Part shown: positions 24,201 to 36,532 of the stretch, piece after piece | Layout of the letters: every line of letters starts with the position of its first letter | Numbering within the stretch: position 1 is the first letter of the stretch | Source: Membranipora membranacea | Lineage: Eukaryota > Bryozoa > Gymnolaemata > Cheilostomatida > Membraniporidae | Reading direction: 5' to 3' | DNA length: 64,000 nucleotides | Assembly (NCBI GenBank): GCA_914767715.1 | Contig: OU612065.1 | Coordinates: 17,670,001 to 17,734,000, forward strand | Position numbers and translations under genes: made by a program | Notes under the pieces: model-generated | Seen by the model: the letters and a program-made list of their open reading frames with translations, nothing else | Told to the model about the DNA's origin: nothing | The model's database searches: none

Positions 24201-26973
24201 TATCTCTAACCCAGGAATATGAACTTTTTTTCACAGTTGAGCATCTCATTTGGTTTCTGCATTAATTGATCCTATTATAATTTTCCCTTTCAGAACGGTT
24301 GAAGACAAGGTGATGACCACAAAATTAAAACCAGCCTATGGCCCAGTGTTCTAACATAATATTGTTGGAAATAAAGTCATCTGGATGATCAATATGCCGA
24401 CACGCAACTTGCCGATCAACTATGAGATACGAGTCCACAACGTAGTGCCACAAAGAAGCCCAGATGACCTCTTTACAGAAGTCTAACTCCTCGGTCTTAG
24501 TATCTATTGATTTTTTTGATTGCTTGTGGGTCAGGTTTTCAGTTTAGGACCTCAAGCAGTCAAGCACATTTAAATTGTAAATGCCCAAAGTGCCACTGAT
24601 AAGCTGATTCAAAACAATCTTGAGTTCTAATAGACAACAAATACATCGGTGAACTGACTTGACAACTGTAAACTGTAATTGGGTACCAAATTATCATCAA
24701 AGTTTCCTCTCTGGTAAGATTTTTATTTTTTCTTCTTACATACCATGTTTGTTTGTTGTTGAGGAGCTGACATAACTGGCTCCTTTATTTCTTTTTTCGT
24801 TATTTGTTTTGTGTAACGTAACTTAAGCACAATAATAATTATACTGCCTAAGAAAGTTCACTTGACGCATTTTTGTGACAGCTGTTTTACCATCTATATT
24901 CATGCAGGGATGATATGACTTGGCTGTTTAGTCTACAGAATAACGCATAGATAGATGAGAATTTTGTCAACAGTGACTGAAAGTTCTTTGAATAAAAAAC
25001 AGCTTAGGTGCCCTACTTAGGTCTCGTTCCCAAATCACTCTCTCATAGATAAAACTATACCTATGCATTCTGAGTAAACGATTTGTGCACGAATTGTGTA
25101 ATTGAGCTAAATGACCAGACTACCTTGGGAGGATTGATTTTAGTTGAGAGGACAACTCATATGTCTGATACAATCATACCAGGGAGTTAGGGACAAATGT
25201 TATATTTTGTCCCCAACTCCTTGATCATACATACTCCCTGATATCTTTTGTTCACCCAAGGACTTACTATCACTCTCCAAAGTTGGAGTAAGGATATGCG
25301 TTTGGTTTGACCCAAAAAAGTTGGATCAATGTGACTACTAGCCAGAATACCTGTGGCCGTTATACATATTATATTCAATGTACCTAAAAATAAAAATGAT
25401 CAGCACAAAACACTGTGAATCATTTGATCTGCTTATTATTGATAGATTTAAGCAGAGTATAGCAGGGTGCGAGGACTGCCTTACGCAATGAACCTTCTTC
25501 TCAGTTCTCTGGGGCCTGCACCCAGTGACCAAGCACCCTGATGAAGTTTGTTCATCCAATTGATAGCGCAAAAACTCCCTAGGTATCACTATCAACAGCA
25601 TTGGATACTAACTGAAGTTGCATGCTTGACATTGATTTATCATATACAACTTACAGTTAGATGTTGCAAGACTAGGAGATGAGCTGTGCTATGGAATTAT
25701 TATTGTGTATAAATTCTCATGGATCTCTAGCAATCCTGATACATGTTGAGGTTTATACGGGATCAAAGATTAAGTCGGTCTAGTGTTAATTGCATATGAT
25801 TCCTATGGCTTATCTCTGGTTAATCTCTAAAATCCTCCTTCATAATCATACAGGCTGTAAAATAAAACATGTAAACATACAAAAATGTTATTTGGACAAA
25901 TTACTGACACATCAATCACAGTCAAACTTTTAACAAAGTAACTTGATGAGCTCTAAAGCCCTCTCTACGCTTGCAGTATATGCCCTACATCTAGCAGAAA
26001 TGACTATACACCTTACACTGTATACACGAGTTACTCCAAAGCCTGGGTTGGTCTCTGGCAATGTCTGCCCCCCTCCCCCGCTGGTCGGGTTTCAAACAAC
26101 AAAAAACCCAAAAGGGCAGTCAAATACTCACTGCCATTGACCCAGATGTTGGAGTAGGCCTGTGACCATAACTCGCTCAGTAGCAGCCTGTAGTACTAGT
26201 ACTAGGTAGCCTGTGACTGTGAGTGTGAGTAGTCACTCTTGATTGATACATATTTCATCAACATCATTACCAACTATCAAAACATTGGCCTTGGGCAGCT
26301 CATTGCTTTGTTTGTGCACCCACATGATAGAGCCCAAACCAACCAAAATAAGAAAATGCAATGATTGATGTGAGTGGTAGAAGCAAGGAGCAACCAGGGA
26401 AGCTGATACTCCTTGGATTTGGTAGAAGAGAGAAGTAGCGTAGGTAGTACAAGTAGCCCTATTTAAATGATCAACACATCCAATCCAACCATTCCTTCAC
26501 ATGATGATAATGATACTTAATCACTACCTTAATAATATAACTTTCATACCTTATTGTGGAGAATACTATACTTACAGCCATATCATAGGTAGGGAAAGTC
26601 AAGCAACTTCACAAACACTGACAGTGACTGTGACTCCCTGCTGTGACCGCCACTCCTAGTTCAACTTAAAATAGTCCTCTTGCTTTTTCAGCTAGATCTT
26701 GAACAATAGAGCTGTGATAAATTCCCGCTCCTTTATCAGTTCCGACAGATGAGCAAGTTTTTACAAGTCTATCAATATTGGGAATCATGTGCTCTTGGTA
26801 ACAATTTTTGAAACTAGCCGAGCTGCGCCACACATAAATCGCCTCTAGCCGAGCTGCGCCACATGTAAATTGCCTCTAGCCGAGCTGCGCCATCTGAAAT
26901 TATTTCCTCCCCTGGCGCAGCTCGTCTGCCGTAGCACACAATGTCCTATCTATACTGTTTTTTAAATCTATGG
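21230..26973. mobile_element. TIR DNA transposon, copy 2, split by a nested element
   Basis: The sequence is nearly identical to the element at 12061-14343, with the same start (CCATAGATTT) and end (AAATCTATGG), flanked by the 6-bp duplication TGATCA (21224-21229 and 26974-26979). It is interrupted just before its right inverted repeat by the element at 23441-26933. Differences from copy 1 are scattered substitutions and short indels, for example loss of a few bases near 22310 and 22640. It begins about 240 bp upstream of the UVSSA start codon, so it probably lies in or beside the UVSSA promoter. Confidence 0.92.
23441..26933. mobile_element. 3.5-kb nested TIR element with repeated subterminal motif
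   Basis: The ends are TACGGCAGACGAGCTGCGCC and its exact reverse complement (21-bp match), flanked by the 6-bp duplication GCACAC (23435-23440 and 26934-26939); the uninterrupted site is visible in copy 1. Inside each end the motif TGGCGCAGCTCGGCTA recurs (three GCGCAGCTCG units per end, about 120 bp), in opposite orientation at the two ends. No transposase frame is intact. A short coding-like stretch lies at 24290-24486. A hairpin at about 25189-25226 pairs GGAGTTAGGGACAAA with TTTTGTCCCCAACTCC. The superfamily is unknown to me; the element is probably non-autonomous. Confidence 0.92.
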
Positions 26974-27181
26974 TGATCACTCAAGCATAACCTCATGATG
27001 TAACCCAAGTATCTTCAAATGGAAATTGGTATGACGGCCCGTAGTTAACGTACGTAGTTACGGGCGGGATTATGCTTTAGCCTCAGTTTGAATAGGCCTG
27101 GTAATTGAAGATACACATGATAGATGTGATATCGATGTCAGCCTGGATGATTTTCCTAAATTACTTTACGTCCATCACGGC

Positions 27182-27253
27182 GACTCCGTGGCGCAATGGT
27201 AGCGCGTCCGACTCCAGATCGGAAGGCTGCGTGTTCGAGTCACGTCGGGGTCA
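27182..27253 (+). tRNA. tRNA-Trp (CCA anticodon)
   Basis: The 72-nt sequence folds as a cloverleaf. The acceptor stem GACTCCG pairs with CGGGGTC (one G-U pair), the anticodon loop is CTCCAGA with anticodon CCA, the A box is TGGCGCAATGGTAGC, and the B box is GTTCGAGTC. The discriminator is A. There is no intron. A TTTT run about 45 nt downstream could end Pol III transcription. Confidence 0.93.
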
Positions 27254-27327
27254 TTTCAGATATCAAATGAATGTTCAATCATTCGTGTGAGGTCTGTCAT
27301 TTTATACTATCTGTTATGTGACCTGAT

Positions 27328-27399
27328 AACTCCGTGGCGCAATGGTAGCGCGTCCGACTCCAGATCGGAAGGCTGCGTGTTCGAGTCACGTCGGGTTCA
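27328..27399 (+). pseudogene. Second tRNA-Trp copy with damaged acceptor stem
   Basis: Identical to the tRNA at 27182 except at the ends. The first base is A instead of G, and the 3' strand is CGGGTTC instead of CGGGGTC, which gives two mismatches in the acceptor stem. Arms, anticodon CCA and both promoter boxes are intact, so it may be transcribed but is probably a poor tRNA. Confidence 0.75.
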
Positions 27400-27473
27400 T
27401 ATCAGATATCAGATGGAATTGTCCACTCCGTGTGAGGTCTGTCATTTTATACTATCTGTTATGTGAGCTGATA

Positions 27474-29147
27474 ACATTCCGAATCACTTGTGGTCTAGTC
27501 TGATGGTCTAATAGTCCTACATACCACCAGCCCATGAGCTAATAGGACACAGATCACGTCATTCGGCGAAATAGCTGAGGCCTGTGCCTGTGGTACGCTT
27601 AAAAGATTAAAAAACATCAAGTGCGGTGAACACGCCAATTTTGGAATCTTGTTATCTACTTTCTGGTGGTGACAAATCGGCATGAGAAAACTGAGCTAGA
27701 AAATGTATGTAAACAGTACCAAAACAAAAGGGAACAAATTAAGACCAGGAAGAGAAAGTTGATCTGAGGTGGCGGAATTTACTGTAGGCATCGACACGGG
27801 GACTGAGGCTCATCTTTTCCAGTTTTTGTATTATTAAAACTGACCGCTAACCTAACACTAATAATACGTAATGCCATGCAAGTGATTTGAAGAAAAAAAA
27901 CTTTTCTGATCCGCACCAAACTTAACATACTTTATTGATTGATTGATTTGTATTCTATCACTCACTGTAAAAGTTGCGAGAAAAAGGTTGCTGGTACATG
28001 CTCTCTGCTAAAAAATAATGCAGTTGCCTTGCATGCATAAAATAATAGTATTATTAAAAAGTAGTTAAAAAATTGTATTATTAATATAAATGCACATGTG
28101 TCACAAAAAGCAGTTTTTGCCCCAGGCAGTGCGGTATTTAGGGTGTCTAAGCCGACCTGAGGGGCATCGTTCGAGGTAGTTCTGGATAAAGTGTTCGTCA
28201 TCAGTGAATATCTGCATAACACGATTTTTTAAATGAGTGTTAACTAGAAAATATAAATATATGTCCTTCTTATCCTTACTCTGTGCATTCATCCATAGCA
28301 AGGATATGCAGAGGGGACACTTAAATGATCGAGATAGTGCCTGCGGTTTTTGATCCAGGGGGGAATCATTAATCTGGCCACCTGCCAATTTCACTAAAAA
28401 ATTAGGCCATGCAGACATGCCTACCTTTGTTGGACCATAATGATTTCTGTATTTAGATTCTGTTTCGGATTTCCAACTTTTTCAATAGTCAAACGTTCAA
28501 GCTATACATCATATTGTTGTCAATTTTTGCTAGGATTCATAGGCTACGATTCCATGTGTATTGGAATTACCTAATCGATCACCCCCAATTATCAGCGATT
28601 TAACAAGGTGACAGCCGTCACAATTGCCCCGGTTACTATGTTATATACTATGTTCCGATATATGGTTTTTCCGATTCCTCTTTTCATTCACACAATACCG
28701 TTTCACACTTTTCAGACTAAGTGTAATAGTAGGATCATGCCATATTGCTGCATCGGCATCAGAAGGGAACAAGATTAAATACTGTAACTCTGCACCTGCA
28801 GCTAGGTTAGATTTGGAATTGTGGAATTTTTCTGACAAATTGGAAAGAGTGGATGGAAAATTTTTCCCATAAGGGAGCAAATCTATCCATCTCACATTGA
28901 GATAATGTAATCATTTATACATGTGATAATCTTGCTTTGACTGTTTTGCTATGGAAGATTGAAGTCGTTAAAATTTGCCCTGCTGGAATTTCCAGTCCCA
29001 TCCCACTAAGATAACCTACTTAAAATGAACATGTCTTTTGAATAACCAACTCTTCTTCATTCCTTAATTACAAACACCTGCTAGGCACAGTGTGCCTGCA
29101 AATTTCCAATAACATCACTCACAGAGACAACCAGTTAGAACACAAGT
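27474..29147. other. Non-coding spacer
   Basis: No supported gene or classifiable repeat. Open frames on both strands (for example 28101-28418 minus and 28624-28872 plus) have no recognisable motif or splice support. Confidence 0.5.
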
Positions 29148-29438
29148 ATGATGATGATGGTGGTGAATGAGTGGGTCCAGTCTATTAACCTGAATTGAAT
29201 AGGGCACAGGGTGGGTGAATGAGAGAGAAAGAAGAATGAGACAGAGAATGAAACTCTAACTGTTTCCTCTATCCACCCACCAAACAACCTTAATGCTAAT
29301 AAATTCTACAGTGGATGTACTCCTGACCAATAGATTAAGCTTGTTTGGTGGGTGGATAGAGGAAACAGTTAGAGTTTCATTCTCAGTCTCATTCTTCTTT
29401 CTCTCATTCATTCACTCATTCACCACCATCATCATCAT
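29148..29438. repeat. Near-palindromic repeat (MITE-like)
   Basis: Arms 29148-29287 and 29341-29438 are reverse complements over about 95 bp: TGATGATGATGGTGGTGAATG at the left end and CACCACCATCATCATCA at the right end, with TGTTTCCTCTATCCACCCAC opposite GTGGGTGGATAGAGGAAACA. The left arm has an extra 40 bp. The flanks read GTA and TAC, compatible with a TA target, but this is not decisive. Confidence 0.75.
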
Positions 29439-30225
29439 ACTGTTGTTATTCCATTGAAAAAATAGGAAGGTAGGTAGGAAAAGCATACACACTCATGGGA
29501 AAACCACTGAGCTGTAGCAAGAATATAGGATTATTTTCATAGAATAGAGTCAAATGTGCACTCACCCATCAAAAAACTGTACATTTGTGAATTTTAGGCT
29601 ATGACCTTTAACTGACCTGGCCGAAATCCAGATGAACACACAACAGATCAATCTTGTGGGTGGGTAGTAATAATTTCAGGAAGTATGTTCAAACTAAAAG
29701 ATCTTTGGTCTAAAATCTTTGGAAAAGGAGACTTGAATAAAACGTCCCTTGTAACGGTCCCTGACAACTACCAAATAAAAGAGAAGAAAAATGTATCAGA
29801 GTGGATATTCAGTGCAGTTTAGCCCACCCCAACGCTGATGATGGAGCGTTGGGTCTACTCCAACACCAAAAACTCTTACCCCAACGTCGTTGGGGACCGT
29901 TGGGGCTCCCCAACACCACTGTGTGCCTGCCACCAGCTGCTCTCCTGAGCGAGATTTCAGCCCGGCTGGTAATATTATTACACATAAGAGGAACAGCCTG
30001 AAGCCAGCTAATGTGAATAAGTTGTGATTCTTATGTCTTAACCTATGAAGGCTTGATGGGGTATTGCGGCACCCTAGGGCTGAGTGAACAGTTACAATAA
30101 AGATGCTTGTACGTTGTCTAAGGACAGGATGGTAAAGTCAATAGCAATGGTATTAGTTACCAGGAACAGTTTAACATTTTTAACATGTTTAACATGGTGT
30201 ATCACTGAAACTTATGGATATGGTT

Positions 30226-30432
30226 GATATGGCCCAGAAGCAAAGCAGAGCGCCCTAAATGAGAGATTTGATTCACAGGTGCAATTCACCCAAAATTGTA
30301 GGCATGTAAAAAATAAATTCTGATTACTATGCAGGTTGTTTTTCTTTTTTACATGCTTACATTTTAGGTGAATTGCACCTATGAATCAAATCTCTCATTT
30401 AGGGCGCTTTGCTTTGCTTCTGGGCCATATCA
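30226..30432. repeat. Near-palindromic repeat (MITE-like), 207 bp
   Basis: The left arm from GATATGGCCCAGAAGCAAAG pairs with the right arm ending CTTTGCTTCTGGGCCATATC. Pairing extends about 85 bp inward, through GAGAGATTTGATTCA and GGTGCAATTCACC. The loop is about 30 bp. There is no coding capacity. Confidence 0.8.
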
Positions 30433-33400
30433 TTAAAAACCATAAATCAATACCTAAAGTCAAATACCGAAAATAATTGATCACGGGAAAATCGATGCCA
30501 ACTTAGAAACGAGGCAGTCCTGTATGGCTGTGAAAATGTGTCATATCATGATGACTTATGCCCGAAGTTGAGAGATTTTATAGGATTTTGGTCAGTATAT
30601 TGGACAGTATATGGAATATGATCCTCAGCCCATCCAATAATCAGGCAAACCATTCAGTTTTTGTGAAATAATTTACATTCTGGGGCCACTTAAATCATTA
30701 TTACAGTTGTAATAAAGCCATAAGGCCAAAAGCCAAAAGGGTTAGTCACCTACCATATCATGGTGGCGAAATAGTGTGTGAGGTCACAGCAGGGTTTTCG
30801 ACCGATATTCGACATTTTTTGTATATGGAACTATTAAAGTGAAACAAACTTTTTTCCCCAACGAAATATGCGTTTATCTCCTTCAATTTTTTGCTTTGGA
30901 TTATTCTCTATGATGTCATGAGCTACGTTGGATTTCATCTCATTTCATCCAATTTTGACGAAGATACACGAGTCCAAAGTTTTTAATGGTAGACATATAC
31001 GCAAAATGTATGTCTATGACATCATATCTCCCTGCGAGGCCTAACTTTGATAAGACGTAACTTTAGCCCTAGTTGATCAATTGAGCTGTTCTTGGGCTCA
31101 TTTTAAAGCTTATAAGCTGGAGCAGTTCCTTTGATTATTTTAAGGTTCATTTCATGGATGCTTTAAGGGCGAGGCTGCAATGTCTGCGCCAATTTGCTCT
31201 CAGTTTGTAGGCAGGTCGGAGCACACCTGGGGGTCCAACAACTCCCAGTAGTCAGTGGACTGCAGTGGGATTCGAACCCACGACCTTCAACACTTGCATG
31301 CTGAAGGTCCGGGGAAAATATGACAGGACGGTAGGCTGCTGGAGTATTTCAGAATTATGGCGTTCACCTAGCCTGTCTTGACAGGCTAGCCTTTACCATA
31401 CACTATAATCTGTTTCTCAATACAATTCCTGCGCTGACTGCACAAGGACAAGGGAATAAAATGGAAAAACAGACGTCTTTCAATGCATAGTAAGGAAGCA
31501 TAAGTTTGGCCAGACAGCTGATCTGCCGCTAACAGACATTTTGCTTTCGTGCCTCAAATGAGCCGGCACAAGGCTAGACTGGTACGAAGCTGAAAAAATT
31601 TCAAGAACCTAGTTTGAATATTATTTACAATGGTAAATTATTGTGCTGCTATCGGATGTGAGAATACAATTAAATCAGGATTTCAGATTTCAGAATTTAA
31701 CAGAGTAAACCGATACTAAAAAGAGCGTTGCTGCTCTATTAATAACCAAGCATGTGGTCAATATTCAGCAACCAACATTGCGAGGTAAACTAAAACATGA
31801 CAAAATTTTATACGTGCATAGTATGGTTGCAAAACATGAGGCAGATAGATCTGATTGATGGAAAGAAGTACACGCTTAAAGAGGAAGGAATCGAAGGGGG
31901 TGAACGGGGATAAATCATGCGAAGTGACAGGCAAGACCATTGGCTGATCAATGTAATTAGAGGCGGAGAATGGCCTTGGTCAAGTGTGTTATATGAGAAA
32001 TTGTGATTCGCAGACACCCATAAATAAAGTTCAATTTCAATCTTGACAACGGTATCTAGGCAACCTCTAAAACCATAAATCATAACGTCAATATTGACCA
32101 ATAAGAGCTCGTATATTTTGAAGCGGATAATTTGTAATCATCGGAACTGGGCGATTTCGTATGACATCAGTCATATTTTCACCACTTTCCAATGCCATTA
32201 TTGGAAAGAAAATTTATTGGCCATGTGTATCACACAATTCCGCATCAGCTTGTCTGATTCCCATGAAAAATAATTCACTGCTTCTCCTCTTAATTCCGAA
32301 AAAGCAGGAGGAATTTGAATTTGATATGCCTGGGTGATCGCTTACATTGACTGGCCCTTATATACCGGTTGAGCCACTTTAAGTATTGTGTTAGGAGTTA
32401 TCTCATTTATTGCCATGCAAGGACAGGCAAGGAGGCTCTGTAATAACAATCTTATTTCAACCAGAAGATACCTGTTATATCTCCGTATCTATCTATCTAT
32501 CTATCATAATTACGTGAAGTTTATTAGATTGTTTAAATTGAGATTGTTAATTTACCTTGTCACTTTATAACTGTCATAATTTGCTATATTCTGCAGTATA
32601 ATTTATTTGACTCTTGTTCAATTGTTTAATTGTCATAAATAGATGAGATGTTCAAAATATGCTGACTATCTTTTAAGTAGATTAATATTTCACTTTTAGG
32701 CTGATTGCGACAGCGACATGTTTGTCAGCCACACATTCACCCTGCAATATAATCTCTCGATTATCCATCTGTAATGCTGTCAGATAAGATAAAGACGTGT
32801 ATCTCATTAACTATTGTAAGTCATTGTTTTATTAGGGTAAAAATTTTGCACTGCTCGCTAGGATTTTGCTCTGACATCATCGCATATATGTGTACGCTGC
32901 CTTTTGGATTTTCACTGATCATAAGTGTTTTGATATTGTGGATCACTTTTACTTTGTATCATACAGGCACTCATTTGCACCTTTATTTTGAACTTTCATT
33001 GAGATAATAATTACTTTGCTTGCAGGGTTACGATCTTAGATAAAATACAGTAACGATCCGTTGCCAACAAAACCCCATGTCTGATTCTTATACAAGTATC
33101 TCCACAACAGCGTCAGAATTAGAATATGCAGCACGCACTATGAACCAAGTTAGTTTTCGAAGAACAGTACACAATTGCTCATTAGGGGGGGGGGGGAGGT
33201 ACGGAGGTGTACATGTAAGAGGAGTCTTCAACATTCAGGCGAGGCTCTTATTAGTCACACAACATGAATATTCTTTTGCTAATGCTGTCATTTTTTCAAA
33301 ATTTTAAATAAACAAATACATTATTAATATCTCAATTCAGTATTGGAATATTATTTTAGAATAATTTTCAAGACCAGATTCACGACAACAACCTACAAGC

Positions 33401-34490
33401 CTGAAACGCCGAAGATAAGAAGACAACATCCTCTAATGACCGACCAACTAACAATAAAGCGCTTACATTCAAAACTCGCAAGAAGCAAGAAGATGAATGT
33501 TCTAACGTTCCCACTCTCATAAGTAAACTGAAGGCTGCTACCTCATAGACAGGACCAAAAGGTGGGCGCTGGAGTGCCTCCACTAAGAAGGTAGCATTGA
33601 GTATTTTTTATCATAGTCGTTAGGCTTACAAACAAATGTGTAGACTTTTTACATTGCCGCATATTAGAACATTGAGAGGAGTGCTTTGTAAGAGTAATAT
33701 TTATCCAGGGTCCTATGAGCAGGTATTTCGAATTTTGGGGTCTCTCAGTCATGGTTGAAACCCTGTATTTCAGAGTCAAATAGACCCCAAACACGACTCT
33801 CCAGAAGGCGTCGATATTGGCTATTTAGGCATGTCTAAAACATTGGCCAGTCACGCACTTGTATTCATGGTTAGAGGAATTATTGTTAAATGGAAGCAGG
33901 CTATCAGTCATTTCCTAAGTTAGGTTCGGTTTCTAGTGGTAATCTTGCACAGCATAGAAGAGTACATAATAATATGTGACCCCCACGCTAGATGAAAAGT
34001 GTCAGGAACAATCTGTGCTAACATGATTTTAGCCTAATCAAGCCAGCTTTAACTTATTATTTTGAATTATGGTTTAACTCTGCTACCAACAAGCAGAAAG
34101 AGAAATTAAAGAAGCCTTTTTAACAGAGGAATTTTATTACCGATCCAACCCATATTTTACACAGCTGCTATGAGATAAATCGTAATCATTACAGGATGCC
34201 TAGAACTCGCACAAACAGGTTTCTAGGTTTAATGTACATAGTGAATCAGCCTGTTGGCACAAGGTCATGAAACTTTATGGGTTGACAGGTGGCAAGACCC
34301 TCTACCATTGTTTGCCTAATTTAGCTTTCATACCCTCAAGCAGTAATCACAGCATAAGGTTTTTCATTGTTTGTCAACTTCTCCAAGGCAATGTGGTAAA
34401 TGTCCATTGGTAATTATCATCATGAAAATAGTGCTTTTTCTCAATGAGTTGGCTTGCTCAGTCGGCCTCAAATCCATGTTAGCTTTCAAA

Positions 34491-34494
<4 letters not shown>
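30433..34494. other. Non-coding spacer with SINE-like and simple-sequence pieces
   Basis: No supported gene. On the minus strand at about 31255-31310 a B-box-like GGGTTCGAATCCCAC with a hairpin suggests a tRNA-derived SINE remnant. A CTAT microsatellite lies at about 32488-32505 and a run of nine or ten G at about 33186. Other open frames lack motifs. Confidence 0.45.

Positions 34495-34527
<33 letters not shown>
34495..34527. repeat. GA microsatellite
   Basis: An uninterrupted AG dinucleotide run of about 16 units. Confidence 0.95.
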
Positions 34528-34530
<3 letters not shown>

Positions 34531-34948
34531 TAGACATGAGAACATTTTTGCAAAGGATTATGGGAGTAATAACATACTCGTTAAAATAGATCAATGTCAC
34601 CACTTTGATAATCAGTCAGTGTGCCCGTGGTAGCTTTCATCAGTGGGCTAGTGCATTATGGGTAATGCAATAACGACCTGGTTATGGTGGCAAACACAGT
34701 AATAAGGAGCTTCAGATTTTGTTGTTGGGGATTGTGGGAAATGAAATGACTCACAGCAACGGCTACAAGCCGCTACATCGATCGAGCAATGAGATCGCAT
34801 GAAACGGCGCTTTATTTTGAGCTTTTAGCTTTGTTCAACAGGCATGGGCCTTATAAGACGGGATCCTGTCTTGCTTAGTCCTTTTCAACTCAACTCACCG
34901 CAACTACAAGCACCAGCTAAAACCTACATTGAAGACAACACTATTACC

Positions 34949-36400
34949 ATGGCAGAACACGGTGAGTATTACTGGGTGCAAGATATCTTGTTATGCATTG
35001 TTATTCTACTAGTCAGCTGTAAAGTCAAATCAAGTAAAAAAAAAAGCCTCTGCTTAAGTGCCTGTGTAATATGAGCGGAAAGTGCCGCTGCAAAAGGCAC
35101 AGAACTAAACGTGAGCACAGAACTACAGATGTGAGCTGCCAATGGGTTCATAATTATTTAAGCTGCAACATTTTATTGCAGAAGTAACATCTAACTCCGG
35201 CAGATGGCAGGTGGCAGCCGAAGCCCCAGGACCATCTACAGCCGAAGCGCCAGTTCTAGCACTATCTACAGCCGAAGCGCCAGTTCCAGGTAGCCCAGCA
35301 CCAGGTAGCCCAGCACCAGGTAGCCCAGCACCAGGTAGCCCAGCACCAGCCAGTCCACCGCCACCACCACCGACCACAGAGCCCTCAAGTTGAAGCATTG
35401 AACCCTCTTCAACCACAACCAGCTCCGCGAAAGTGTAAGTAACTGTAATGACAAAACTTTTGCAGATTGTTACCTTTTGAGATTGTTAACTATTGATGAA
35501 GTTTGCACATGGGACAATTAAAAGCCCTTTCTAATATTGTATGGCTCTTCTTAATGACCCATTCACTTTGATATGTCATGATGAAAACCTCCTCTTTCTG
35601 TTACGACAGGTGTCACCAGGAAGAGGGTAAGAGATGAGGCTGCCCACAGCAGGGTTGAGATAAAGGAGAGGTGTGGTCACCAAGAGGGTGGCAGGGTGTA
35701 CAAGTGCAGCACCATAACAGAGGCCGAGCGGCGGCGGATATTCAACAATGTTAGGTGTATGGGCAGTGCGAGCAGGAGGTGGGACCGGATCTGCGGATTC
35801 ATCGAGACCGTGAGTATTTACACGTGACAAGTTTTAACAACTGAGATTGAGCGATAGTTACAAACCCACAGCGATGCATTAAATTAAGAATTGTAGGCAA
35901 TTTTTTCGATGTCCATTGACAGTTTTTTTTCACTGTTTTAGCACCCTGTTCAGAGACACAGAGTCAGGGGGGACCGAGCCACCTATGCCCCAAGGGCTGA
36001 GTCCTTTAGGTACTTTCTCCCACACAGGACAGGGACCCTCAGAGTCTGTGCGTTGATGTGGTAAGTCAAAATTTATTTCTAGCACTATGTAAATCGAAGG
36101 ACGCTGTGACTGTCAAGCTGACATTGTGAACCTTTTTATTTCTGTAAGCTGACTTACTTGTTTTACTTCACAGGGTCCCTACAACAAAAGGAGATCAGAG
36201 GACTGTGTCCGTGCGACACGCAAGTACACAGGAGTGCCAGCCAACAAAGTGCCTGAAAACATCATCGAGAAGGCACACTTTGTAATCCAGGAGACAGACC
36301 GGGTGCCATCTCACTACAGCCAAAAAGACAGCCAGAGGGAATACTTGCCTCCCGGTGTCCATCTGACCGACCTCTACCGGGAGTTCAAGAAGTCGCTGAC
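34949..36400 (+). pseudogene. N-terminal half of DNC-GQNKN transposon protein
   Basis: Exon-like pieces with GT/AG borders: 34949-34961, 35182-35434, 35620-35809, 35942-36060, 36174-36400. The second has a Pro-Gly-Ser-Ala repeat and an in-frame TGA at 35391-35393. Later pieces encode FIETHPVQRHRVRGDRATYA and a C-terminal stretch with VPSHYSQKDSQREYLPP followed by a LYREFKKS motif, matching the family's middle segment. The phase between the fourth and fifth pieces does not fit cleanly, another sign of decay or of a wrong border. The reading stops where the Mutator-like element begins. Confidence 0.6.
35286..35345 (+). repeat. 15-bp tandem repeat, four units
   Basis: Four copies of CCAGGTAGCCCAGCA, in frame as PGSPA in the transposon protein remnant. 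Confidence 0.95.
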
Positions 36401-36532
36401 TAAGGTTAGACAGCAGGGTCAGAATATGAATTTTTTTCAAAAAAGTTCATTTTGAGAAAAATGTGCAAGTGGTCATATTGTAAAGTGAATATAAGTGATT
36501 CATATATGCATTTAAAAAATGATGGTTGGGCC

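Larger units (their letters stand above)
27182..27473. repeat. Tandem duplication of a 146-bp unit carrying tRNA-Trp
   Basis: Two head-to-tail units of about 146 bp. Each holds the tRNA and a shared tail (GTGAGGTCTGTCATTTTATA followed by CTATCTGTTATGTGA). The tails differ by a few substitutions, chiefly just after the tRNA. Confidence 0.85.

Noticed and set aside
31190-31320. tRNA gene on the minus strand
   Set aside because: Only a B-box-like sequence and a hairpin can be seen; no A box or acceptor stem, so at most a SINE remnant.
34495-34589. Frame 34371-34589 as a coding exon
   Set aside because: A large part is translated GA microsatellite (RERERE); no splice or family support.
35123-35416. 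Gly/Ala/Pro-rich minus-strand protein (GAGLPGAGLPG)
   Set aside because: It is the complement of the 15-bp PGSPA repeat of the plus-strand transposon remnant.
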